A stretch of 33,019 nucleotides of DNA from Planctomycetales bacterium (GCA_005239935.1 SBAZ01000003.1:1-33019), one strand, 5' to 3'. Shown: positions 16,001-23,955, numbered from the stretch's first letter. Notes: generated by a model not told the origin, from the letters alone. Translations and numbers: made by a program.

Positions 16001-18470
16001 CCCCCACGGCCAGGAGGATCGTGCGGATCTCGGGCCGCTCGGCGGCCGCGCGCAGCTGCGCGTTGATCTCCTGGTCAGTGTCCACGATGGAGGTCGGCGT
16101 CCCGTCGCGCGTCTCCGAATGGCCGGCGATGATGCCGGTCGCGCCCGCCGCGATCGCGGCATCGATCGAGACTTCGCCGGTGTGCGCGCCCTGCACTGCG
16201 GTCACCCGCTGCGCCAGGAGTGTCACGTGGGGCGCTGAAACCGGTTCCGCGCCGGGCGTGGGCGCGGCCGGCGCAGACGCGGCAAAGCCCCGCGCGTCCG
16301 GATCAAGATAGCGCTCTGGCGCGCTCGTGGCGGCGCGGGTGCCGGCGGCAGCCCCTGAGGGCGCCGTCTCCGGCTGCGCCGCGATGCCGGCATCTCCTCG
16401 GAGGGCCGAGCCGAGGATGTCATGGGCCTGCGCAAACTGCTGCAGGAGCGGAAGGGTGTACTCAAAGCGAGGATCCGCCGCGAGCGTGCGCAAGATGGAG
16501 CGGACAATCTCCGCAGGTTCGACCTTGCGGCCCAGATCGACTTGGAGGTCCGTCGGGGACTTCGCCGTCACTCGAACCTGCCCATCGGGCACGCCCTCGG
16601 CCTGCAGATGCTGCCCGGAGCCAATGCCGGCCTCATCCGCCAGGAACTGGTAGAGGTCGAAGACGATCTGCCACTGACGCTCGGTGTCGAGGGCGAAGGC
16701 GATCGTCGGCAGCTGTGCTGCCAGCGCGTCAGTCACCGCCTCGGGGAGTTCCGGCGCCGGGGCAGGACGTGCCGCAGGCCAGGCCGGCGGCAGCCCGGTC
16801 TCGCGGACCAGGCCGACCAGGTCCATGACCCGGTTCGAGTAGCCGAATTCGTTATCGTACCAGGCCCAGACGGTCACGAGCCGGCCGTCTTCGCGCACAT
16901 CGGTCAAGTTCCCGGCGATGATGCTGGAGGTCGACTGGCCGAGGATGTCACGCGACACGAGCTCCTGCTCCCCGTAGGCCATGATCCCCTTGAGCGGCCC
17001 TTGGGCGGCCTGCCGCAGCAGAGTGTTGACCTCCTCGACTGTCGTCGGTTTTCGCACGAGGGCGGTGATGCCCACAATCGACCCGTCCGGGACTGGCACG
17101 CGCAAGGCGATGCCGGTGCCCTTGCCGGCCAGCGCTGGGATCACGTCCCCAATCGCCTTCGCCGCGCCGGTTGACGTGGGGATGATGTTCTCCGCCGCCT
17201 CACGGCCGCGGAGAAACGCGCCCGGCCGCACGGTGTCCTTGAGTGCCTGGTCGGCCGTGTAGGCATGGGTGGTGGCCATATAGAAACTCTCGATCCCGAA
17301 CGCGTCGCTGAGCAGTTTGAGCGGCGGGGCGATGGCGTTGGTCGTGCAGGAGGCACAGCTGAGCACCACGTCATCGGCCGTGAGGAGCTCCTGGTTCACG
17401 CCCGGGACCACCGTCTGGAGCTCGCCGGTTGCAGGGGCGGTGATGATGACCTTCTTGGCGCCGGCCTGGAGATGCTTGGCCGCAGCGTCGCGGTTCGTGA
17501 AGACGCCGGTGGATTCCAGGGCGACGTCCACGTCATTCGCTGCCCACGGCAGCGTGGCCGGGTCGCTGCCGTCGTAAATGTTCACACGCCACTCCGGCAC
17601 CGCGTTTGCCGCACCGCCGCCGCGAGGCTTGCGCATGAAGGCGATCCATCGCTGGCCGTCCGCGTCCTGCCCCTGGCGGATGGTGACGTCCCCCGCTTGC
17701 GACCGGGGCGCGGATTCGAATTCACGCTGCAGCAGCTCGACGTAGTCCTTCAGACCCTGATCACCGAATCGATCCAGTCGGAACGCGATGTCATTGAGCG
17801 CGACAATGCGGATGCGGGGGTGGTCCTGCTGCAGCCAGGCGCGCAGGAGATTGACGCCGATGCGGCCAGCGCCGTTGATGGCCACGCGGGTTGGCAGCAG
17901 TTGGGCGACTTCGGCCCGCGCCTGCTCCCGCACCGCCTCGCGCTCGGCTGCGCTCATCCGCGGACGCGGGTAGCGGGTCGTCAGGACCTTCCCCACCATG
18001 GTCCGGGTCCAGAGTGCCGCCTCCAGCAGTCCGCGGTTCACCCGGTACGTCGCCGAGTCGCCGGCGCCGTCTTTGACGGCCACGCCCACCGCCGTGAGTT
18101 CGAAAAGGTCGGGTTCGATGGTTCGTGGCGAAAGAGTCATGCCCTCCGCGAGTTGGGCCCTAGTGAGCGCGCCGGTGCGGCCAGCCAGGAAGGCGTAGAC
18201 ACCCGGCACCGAGCCTGGCGCGGGTGCCCCTCCCTCAGCCTCCCAGGCGGAGAGTGCGTCGTCCGCCGCCTGCGGCGAGGACGGGGCTGCACCCGGCTCT
18301 GGACTGGACCAGCCAGGATCACCTGCCACCCGGCCTTCGGCATCGGTCCCCTTGGTCGAGATGGCTCGGAGCGTGTCGTGCTGGACGGCCGGGAGCGCGA
18401 GCGCTGGAGAGACCGCCAGGAGCTGGGCGAGCAGGACTGCCACCACCCGACCGGCCGTGCGACTGGTCAT
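13011..18470 (-). CDS. Trifunctional-type fusion: GAPDH + circularly permuted triosephosphate isomerase + PEP carboxykinase (ATP)-like, with N-terminal signal-like segment and winged-helix-like module
   Basis: Start MTSRTAGRVVAVLLAQLLAVSPALALPAVQ at 18470 with GAGGGGGG Shine-Dalgarno (track start 18497). GAPDH: RVAINGAGRIG...SCASCTTNAIAPPLKLL...TTHAYTADQ...WYDNEFGYSNRV. TIM: GAHTGE...AGHSETR...VVAYEPRWAIAGSG...RIIYGGSV...GLLPGGAS...LIAGNQKTYP. PEPCK-like: IGPSLHGKSTLTIML...MNDDIILL...NRRTLIREKG...VLPPLIRLTKEQ...MFNTGGVGAD. Confidence 0.92.
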   Translation of the reverse strand: MTSRTAGRVVAVLLAQLLAVSPALALPAVQHDTLRAISTKGTDAEGRVAGDPGWSSPEPGAAPSSPQAADDALSAWEAEGGAPAPGSVPGVYAFLAGRTGALTRAQLAEGMTLSPRTIEPDLFELTAVGVAVKDGAGDSATYRVNRGLLEAALWTRTMVGKVLTTRYPRPRMSAAEREAVREQARAEVAQLLPTRVAINGAGRIGVNLLRAWLQQDHPRIRIVALNDIAFRLDRFGDQGLKDYVELLQREFESAPRSQAGDVTIRQGQDADGQRWIAFMRKPRGGGAANAVPEWRVNIYDGSDPATLPWAANDVDVALESTGVFTNRDAAAKHLQAGAKKVIITAPATGELQTVVPGVNQELLTADDVVLSCASCTTNAIAPPLKLLSDAFGIESFYMATTHAYTADQALKDTVRPGAFLRGREAAENIIPTSTGAAKAIGDVIPALAGKGTGIALRVPVPDGSIVGITALVRKPTTVEEVNTLLRQAAQGPLKGIMAYGEQELVSRDILGQSTSSIIAGNLTDVREDGRLVTVWAWYDNEFGYSNRVMDLVGLVRETGLPPAWPAARPAPAPELPEAVTDALAAQLPTIAFALDTERQWQIVFDLYQFLADEAGIGSGQHLQAEGVPDGQVRVTAKSPTDLQVDLGRKVEPAEIVRSILRTLAADPRFEYTLPLLQQFAQAHDILGSALRGDAGIAAQPETAPSGAAAGTRAATSAPERYLDPDARGFAASAPAAPTPGAEPVSAPHVTLLAQRVTAVQGAHTGEVSIDAAIAAGATGIIAGHSETRDGTPTSIVDTDQEINAQLRAAAERPEIRTILLAVGEDIEAEGIGGISGRDIFLGGQLLAALKDLTLESLDARLVVAYEPRWAIAGSGRGRAASAQYAQSAHHAIRKVLASQFGEAFAGRTRIIYGGSVTAENAAEYLAQADIDGLLPGGASTTTEKFIPILQAAQTVAAGKHSSRRMLIAGNQKTYPVSETPDEFASALASVETGDLDVAIAPTLTALATWSPALTPAAEVAAQPSRGGLEGPAINPQFVDALDSLVAVAQGGQQPTSELYNPSPEWLAGHMRVFQDLPAEEQAKLREEWAALNAQARADEAKGKIPAKAGPDIVYRLPNGSLAFFSQGDVRRRPDLTKYFIDGFERNRDADAFDEAQQTLFAEVLPFVTRYLDEQLKAGRTVVQTDRQLTDTEDRAYHARQLLIGTKYLQIPYMWRQLTFDVPAERQRETPDILEVSFPSWQEDLTAWVEARGDAAEREQWQALMDRVAEAKLTKLVFKAPSKGLSLHLGFDYVGEHKMGPLTIAMAKARAQGDLGVQAALSVARAKTLEGRTRHTALMTIGPSLHGKSTLTIMLKLGEVTLGRLLGISEDPDEGVYPMNDDIILLQRLPEPLEVVKNGTTIRIPFAIDGTENNLYAVPFGVTQADDLVTWQALQGQPFENVPLDLETGELDLNWNIVRNMRAIVNRRTLIREKGIADTLGRITDMQVTGESVHVPMEHMDRLFWQGVMRRNDVLPPLIRLTKEQYVRALMYGEAVQQGAAIGAIGKPYVEYFSDPFIIGLEDENANILQDILAEIEAGGMPQEFFMFNTGGVGADTNDEATGATYRKIPRELTLMLQEGLLRSAVRFEHDPVLGVDVAVGLVNARGEQVLDLRRWEAQGETWSWLPADLYGDEAYAERVEALKRRRYYGNDETDKAGILRYTKVDKTLYDLGDIPLPKTEREFAWLLSYSWNLDHAYHTLNEVAQHLSEGTAPSVDTRLGLQQHFERAIRAGLTLSGDAWAALGEVAIQVLSGTVPEAVDEAAEQGAALQSQDAPSRRP

Positions 18471-18550
18471 CCCCCCCTCAGGCCATTGGCACTGCATGTC
18501 CGCTGCGCTCCGTCGTTGCGCGAGGTACCGCTACCTTCGGTCTGCACACA

Positions 18551-18584
18551 AGCGGGAGGCCCGCGATGCCGCGAGCCTCCCGCT
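18551..18584 (-). promoter_or_regulatory. Strong intergenic hairpin between the two glycolytic fusion genes
   Basis: AGCGGGAGG (18551-18559) / CCTCCCGCT (18576-18584), with further CCGCG/CGCG pairing inside; no following T-run. Confidence 0.6.
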
Positions 18585-18621
18585 GAGCACTCCTGATGAA
18601 CCTCCGTCGCCTCGTATCGCG

Positions 18622-21600
18622 TTACCCGCTGACGCCGACGCCTGCCATCGTTTCTTGATACGCGCGGATCGCCGGCTCTGCGTCCGCGGCGATCTCCGCC
18701 AACTGCGGCACGATCAACTCGTCCAGTTGCTGCAGGTCCAGGCGCTTCGCAACCTCCGCAGGCACGGTGCCGTCTCCGGCCACCGCGGCAGCCGCGGCGT
18801 GAAGCGCGGCAGCACCCGAGCGCACCTGGCCCTCGGCCGCCCCGTCGAACGCGACCCTGACTGGAGCGCCGATTGCTTGGGCGTCCAGCCACTCGGACGG
18901 GCCGATCGCCGCAGCCGCGCTTCCAGGACTGCTCCGCGAGACGGTGTCAAACCACTCCGCGTTGAGCTGGGTCGCACCGTTGGTGGTCTGGTTGATGGCT
19001 TCCACCAGCGCGGGCAGCTCGGCCGGGTCACCCACCGTCACCGCAAGCTTCACCGCGCTCTCGCGGGCTGCGTCATCCAGTGTTCCCAGGTCCCGCACCT
19101 CCTGCAGCCGCTTCAGCGCGCGCTCCCAGGCGATGAAGAGGCCCGGCGTCTGCTCCGCCACTGTGTCGTGGACCACGATGGTCTTCGGCGACCGCTTGTT
19201 CTGCATCAACCCCAGCAACGTGTTCTCCTGGTCTACGACTGCCGGGTCCGCGGCCGCGGGCTCCTGCAACGCGAAGGTGCCGCGCGCAACGACCTGCTCA
19301 ACGTCCGCGATGGCCACGTCATCGACCTCGACCCACGCGTAGCCGTTGCCCTGTCCCTCCGGATCGCTGAACCGCAGCGTCGTGACGCGCTGGACGCCAT
19401 CGCGGACCTGCTGGACCCCGCGCAACCCGAACCACCCGTTGTCAGTGATCATCGACATGGACGCCTCGACGGGACCTTGCACGTCATCCGGCGTCAGAAT
19501 CCGCGTCCCGGCGAGCACCTGCGCCGCATCGCTCGGTCTGGCGTTGCGGAGCTTGTCCTGCTCATCCTGGCTGAAGCGGTTCCAGCGTGACAGGTCCTTG
19601 GGCGCCTTGCCGTCCTCGCCCTTCGAGAGGCTCTCGAACGAGGCCAGCCGCACGGCGCTGACGGCACCCGCGCTGCGCTGCATGATCCGGGCGACGATCG
19701 TGTTGTAGTACGCCTCGGCGCTCTTGGAGGTGCTCCACATGACGACGTGCTTGCCACGCTTGGCGCCGAGCGTGCTGACAATCCCCGGTGCGACGGTGCC
19801 GTCGGAGATCGCCGTCACGACCAAGCCGGGGAACTCACCCTGCAGGCGCTCAAGGGCGGCGAGCCGCGCCGTTTCGCGGTCCCGCTTCATGGCCACCACG
19901 TGCAGGTCGCCGATGCCCAGCCCGTTGGCTTCCGCCAGCATGGCCAGCGTGGCCTTCATCCCCTCATAGGGGTTCCGTTCATCGGCCACCAGCGGGTCAA
20001 GTTTAGCCTGGATCTCCGCCCGCTTGTCGGCCGGGACCGTGGTCAGGATCTCAAGGACGTAGAGCTCCGGCGTGATGCCCAGGCCCTTGATCCCCTGGCC
20101 CGTGGCGCGGATCGAGGTGCCGCCTGACTCCGTGACCGACAGGGCCTCCCACCTCACGCCATTGTTGTTCGTCGCAGTCATGCTCGTCCCTTCCACCACG
20201 TCCTCGACCAGGGGCTCCTCGGGGCCATATCCGCGGGGATTCACGACCGCCCCGGCCTCGTGGAAGGCGTCCGATGCCTCCTCGACGACGAGGTCCTTGA
20301 GTTTCACGTCCACCTCGCCCTCGAACGCATAGACCGTGTTGCGCCGGCCCTGATCCGCCGCGATCGCGTCAGAGGTGCGCTTCGCGAGGGTATCGGCCGC
20401 GCTCTTGGACGCTGTGCCCTTCCCGCGGAATCCCTTCACCGGGTCCGAAATCAGCGCGGCAATCGAGGTGGTGTTCTGCTTTCCGGCGTGCGTCAGCTCC
20501 CGCGAGGGTGCGCGCGTCTTGATGCGCACCTCGGCGTTCGCAAACCGCTGGGCCCCGGCCGCCGTGCCCCGTCCCTGCCGCGCCGCCTGGACCTCCCGGG
20601 CATTCGCGGTCATGACGCGCTGGGCCTCGGCGACGTTCTCGGGCTGGCCGCCCCAGGCGGCGAGCGCCTTGGCCTGCAGCCCGCGGCCGAAGGAGTAGGA
20701 GAGCTCCCAGGGGGCCTCGGTCAAGGCGGCGACTTCCTGGGCGCGGGCGGTCTTGCCCTCCGTGCGCAGCTCGGTGACGGCCGCGTTGCGGACCTCGGCG
20801 AAGCGGGTCTGGCTGATCTCGGCGACCGCGGCGAGGTTCGCCGTGGCCTGGTCATCGCTCTGGCCGCCTGAGAGGAAGACGACCGCCGGCACCGCGGCCG
20901 GGACGGTCTTCAAGAGGCCCTTGAGGGTTTCGACTCCGACGCTCTCAGGGTCGGTCTGCGTGGGCGCGTTCTTCCCCGCGAGGACCATGCTGGTCTTGAG
21001 GACCATCCCCGCAAGGTCGACATCCGCTGCGGCGAGCTCCGTGAAGGTCGCCTCCAGCATCCGGGTGGTCGCGGCCTGGGCCGCCGCCAGGTCATGGTCG
21101 GCGGGCGAGCCGTCGCTGCCATCGAAGATCACCTCCGGCTCGACGATGGGCACGAGGCCGGCCCCTTGCGCCAGCTTGGCCTGCCGGGCCTGCACGCGCG
21201 CGTTGGCGCGGAGGTTCTCCTCGGGCGGGTCGTTGGCGCGGACGGTCGTGCGGAACTTGGTGAAGCCCATGCCGGCTTCCTGCGCCCGCGCGAGGAGATC
21301 CGGCAGCTTCGCCAGCTCGAGGTCCTTGTGCCGCTTGACCCCTTTTTCCTCGGCGTAGGCCGGGTCATCCTCGAGGCCTTCGTCGGTCTTGAGCCCTGGG
21401 ATGATGCCCTGGCTGCGCAGGTAGTCCACGAGGGTGAGCTTCCCATCGGGGGTCGTGTTCGTCAGGGTGTCGCGGTCCAGGATGACGGCGTCGATGCCGC
21501 TCTCCTTCAGGCCCTCGGCGGTCAAGAGGACCTGGCGCATCGCCTGGCGGTGCTCGGGGGTGTTCTCGAGGCCGACCGAGTCCAGGCGCTTGCCGGCGGT

Positions 21601-22197
21601 GCCGGTGCTCTCATCCGCCGCGAGGATGCCGCCGGTGGGCGGGACCATCTGGGCGGCGGTGGCGCGGAGGCGGATGGGCCGCAGGGCATCGCGCGCGGCC
21701 GTCCGGTAGCCGGCCCGTTCCGCGGCCGTGGCGTCCGCCTTCGGGTACGCGCTCGTCAGGATCTCCTGCACCTGCGCGCGCACCTCGGGGCTGGCCTGGG
21801 CAATCCAGGGCGCGAACTGATGCGTCGTGTCCTCGCCCCGGCCGCCGGTCTGCAACACCACGCCCAGCTCCCGTAATTCGCTCAGATCGACGCGGACCGT
21901 CTCGGCGACCCGTCGCTGCGCCGCGGCCACCTGGGCCCGGGTGAGTGTCGCGCCTGGATTCTGGGCGAAGAGGCTGAAGACCCCCGGCACCGAGCCCTTG
22001 GGCACGGTCGTGGTTGAGTCGCCGCCGAGGTCCTGGCGCAGCCGCTCTTCAGCGACCCCGCCGCGGGTCTGCGGCTGGCGCAGCTCGTCGGCCTGCAGGG
22101 TGCGGGCCAGCACCGACGACGACTGAAGCGGAAGCGCCAGCGCCACTGCCACCGCGACCCTGACCACTCGGCGACTCATCCAGGCCATCCAACGCAT
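18622..22197 (-). CDS. Fusion: class I fructose-bisphosphate aldolase + GlpX-type fructose-1,6-bisphosphatase-like domain, with signal-like leader and winged-helix-like module
   Basis: Start MRWMAWMSRRVVRVAVAVALALPLQSSSVLA at 22197 preceded by AGGAGGGG (track start 22221 overlaps the upstream stop). Aldolase: GGILAADESTGTAGKRLDSVGLENTPEHR...GLKTDEG...TKFR...VPIVEPEVI...LAGMVLKTSMV...FLSGGQSDDQATANL...ELSYSFGRGLQAKALAAWGG. GlpX-like: YAFEGEVDV...VEDVVEGTSMTA...LHVVAMKRDRETARLAAL...VTAISDGTVAPGI...ASMSMITDNGWFGLRGV. Confidence 0.92.
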   Translation of the reverse strand: MRWMAWMSRRVVRVAVAVALALPLQSSSVLARTLQADELRQPQTRGGVAEERLRQDLGGDSTTTVPKGSVPGVFSLFAQNPGATLTRAQVAAAQRRVAETVRVDLSELRELGVVLQTGGRGEDTTHQFAPWIAQASPEVRAQVQEILTSAYPKADATAAERAGYRTAARDALRPIRLRATAAQMVPPTGGILAADESTGTAGKRLDSVGLENTPEHRQAMRQVLLTAEGLKESGIDAVILDRDTLTNTTPDGKLTLVDYLRSQGIIPGLKTDEGLEDDPAYAEEKGVKRHKDLELAKLPDLLARAQEAGMGFTKFRTTVRANDPPEENLRANARVQARQAKLAQGAGLVPIVEPEVIFDGSDGSPADHDLAAAQAATTRMLEATFTELAAADVDLAGMVLKTSMVLAGKNAPTQTDPESVGVETLKGLLKTVPAAVPAVVFLSGGQSDDQATANLAAVAEISQTRFAEVRNAAVTELRTEGKTARAQEVAALTEAPWELSYSFGRGLQAKALAAWGGQPENVAEAQRVMTANAREVQAARQGRGTAAGAQRFANAEVRIKTRAPSRELTHAGKQNTTSIAALISDPVKGFRGKGTASKSAADTLAKRTSDAIAADQGRRNTVYAFEGEVDVKLKDLVVEEASDAFHEAGAVVNPRGYGPEEPLVEDVVEGTSMTATNNNGVRWEALSVTESGGTSIRATGQGIKGLGITPELYVLEILTTVPADKRAEIQAKLDPLVADERNPYEGMKATLAMLAEANGLGIGDLHVVAMKRDRETARLAALERLQGEFPGLVVTAISDGTVAPGIVSTLGAKRGKHVVMWSTSKSAEAYYNTIVARIMQRSAGAVSAVRLASFESLSKGEDGKAPKDLSRWNRFSQDEQDKLRNARPSDAAQVLAGTRILTPDDVQGPVEASMSMITDNGWFGLRGVQQVRDGVQRVTTLRFSDPEGQGNGYAWVEVDDVAIADVEQVVARGTFALQEPAAADPAVVDQENTLLGLMQNKRSPKTIVVHDTVAEQTPGLFIAWERALKRLQEVRDLGTLDDAARESAVKLAVTVGDPAELPALVEAINQTTNGATQLNAEWFDTVSRSSPGSAAAAIGPSEWLDAQAIGAPVRVAFDGAAEGQVRSGAAALHAAAAAVAGDGTVPAEVAKRLDLQQLDELIVPQLAEIAADAEPAIRAYQETMAGVGVSG

Positions 22198-22217
22198 CTC
22201 CACCCCTCCTCTGTATG

Positions 22218-23816
22218 TCATGGGAGGGACGCCGCGGGGGCGGCCCTATTCGCAATCGCCATGACGTCTTCATACGAGCCGTGACCGCTCTTGTACTTGA
22301 CCACGGCGCGGTAGAGCTCTTCATCCGTGGCGCGGGTCACCTTGGGCGCCACCACAACGGTGCCCACACCCGCGTCCTGGAGCCGCTTCGTGATCTGTGG
22401 CGAGTGGAACCCGCCGGTGATCAGCACGGCGAGCGGCTCCTGCGTTTCGCGAATCTTGGCCATGGCGTTCCCGACCAGCGCCTCATCGCGCGTCGAGGCC
22501 GCGGTGTAGAAGCCCCACAGCGTCGGCAGCGCCTGGTCCACCTCGCGCAGCTGCGCGGCGGAAGGGCTCTGGAGACCGTGGCGTCCGGCCTGGGTGCTGA
22601 GAAAGCGGTCCCAGCCAGCGCACAACCCGCTGAGGCCCGCCGCCTGCAGCGACTGGTGTTCGCTGGGTGACAGCCGCAGAGCCACCAGGTTCTCAACCAG
22701 CAGCAACTGCTGTTCAATCTCCTGCAACTGGCGGCTCTCCGGCGTGGTGGCCAGCGCCTCCTGCAACCGCGCCGCCAGCGTGTCCAGCTCAGTGCTGAGT
22801 GCCGTCGTCTGAACCTGGGCCCGCTCCTTGACATACGTGATATAGGAAGCCAGGTGGGGGGAATCATCGAGGCGAAGGTTGGAGGCAACGGCGAGCTGTT
22901 CGAGGCGAGTGTAGAAGGCCTCGCGCGTGACTTTCCCGTCCTTCATACCCTGCGCCTGGGCGACGAGATCAGCGAGCGCCTGCCCGTCGGCCCGCACACT
23001 CAACTCCTTGGTCAGCGCCTGCTGCTCCTGCTGCACCGCAGCCAGATCCAGGGCCTGCTCCAACCGGCGCACCGCGCGGAACCGCTGGAGGTGGGAGTAC
23101 TCGGTCTCCGCAATGCCCTGGCGCGCGGCGGCCCCTGCGAGCGCCTCGGCGTAGTCGGCCAGCCCCAGCTCGGCCCGGCGGAAGGCGTCTGCCTTGACCT
23201 GCAGGTCGGTGAGTTCGGGGTTCGAGAGCTCGGACTTGAGGGACTGCACGGTCTGGCGGACTGCGGCGAGGGTCGGGATCACAGTGGCCCGCAGCTCCTC
23301 GGCCTCAATGAAGGCCTCGAGGTTGCGCTGGTACAGGTCGTCCTGCTCGACCCCCCAGAGGATCAGCGGGTGGTCCGAGACGATGTCGAGGTACTCCTCC
23401 CCGCTGATGATGCCGGCCTTGAGGTACTTGTCAGCCACGGCGCGGCGGTTGTCGGGCGACCCATACGCCCGGAGGTAGGCGAGGCTGACATCCCCCCGTC
23501 CCCCTTCCACCAGGATCAGCTTCAAGCCGTGGTCCTGAATGAGTTGCTCCAGGATGCTGACGAGATGCCGCTGCGCCTCGTAGTTGGTATGGGCTTCCTG
23601 GATGTGGATGACGAGGGGGGCGCGTACGGAGCCGGCAGGAGGCTCCGTGGCCTCGGTCACGTAGCCGACCTCAGCGGGCACAAAAATATCCGAGACTTGA
23701 AGGTCTCGGATCGGTGACGAGGAGCGCTGCGCGCTTTGCGCGAGCGCTCCCTGCGCGGCCCCCACTAAAATGAGGAGCGCCCACACACCGTGACGAAGTC
23801 TGACCGCGTGCCCCAT
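22218..23816 (-). CDS. Secreted TIKI/TraB/ChaN/EreA-superfamily-like protein
   Basis: Start MGHAVRLRHGVWALLILVGAAQGALAQ at 23816; VIHIQEAHTNYEAQRHLVSILEQLIQDHGLKLILVEGG...LITGGFHSPQITKRLQDAGVGTVVVAPKV. Superfamily assignment from motif resemblance only. Confidence 0.65.
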   Translation of the reverse strand: MGHAVRLRHGVWALLILVGAAQGALAQSAQRSSSPIRDLQVSDIFVPAEVGYVTEATEPPAGSVRAPLVIHIQEAHTNYEAQRHLVSILEQLIQDHGLKLILVEGGRGDVSLAYLRAYGSPDNRRAVADKYLKAGIISGEEYLDIVSDHPLILWGVEQDDLYQRNLEAFIEAEELRATVIPTLAAVRQTVQSLKSELSNPELTDLQVKADAFRRAELGLADYAEALAGAAARQGIAETEYSHLQRFRAVRRLEQALDLAAVQQEQQALTKELSVRADGQALADLVAQAQGMKDGKVTREAFYTRLEQLAVASNLRLDDSPHLASYITYVKERAQVQTTALSTELDTLAARLQEALATTPESRQLQEIEQQLLLVENLVALRLSPSEHQSLQAAGLSGLCAGWDRFLSTQAGRHGLQSPSAAQLREVDQALPTLWGFYTAASTRDEALVGNAMAKIRETQEPLAVLITGGFHSPQITKRLQDAGVGTVVVAPKVTRATDEELYRAVVKYKSGHGSYEDVMAIANRAAPAASLP

Positions 23817-23880
23817 GCCTCTCAGCCTCCCACAGCCAATCGTGTTGGGGTGCCGTCCAACTAACTCCAAATATTGTAAC

Positions 23881-23909
23881 ATGCTATTGGCTTTCTAAAA
23901 AGATGTCAA
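23881..23909 (-). promoter_or_regulatory. Promoter upstream of the TIKI-like / aldolase-FBPase / GAPDH-TIM-PEPCK gene cluster
   Basis: Minus strand TTGACA (23904-23909), 17-nt spacer, TAGCAT (23881-23886), in an AT-rich intergenic island. Confidence 0.65.
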
Positions 23910-23955
23910 GTACTTTTTTTAACATCAGACAGTCCTCCAACGCGCAGCAAATTTT

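Noticed and set aside
21330-21360. AAAAAGGGGTCAAGCGGCAC inside the aldolase, resembling the GGGGTCAGGCACC repeat
   Set aside because: Imperfect match, no inverted partner, within a conserved aldolase coding region; likely chance.
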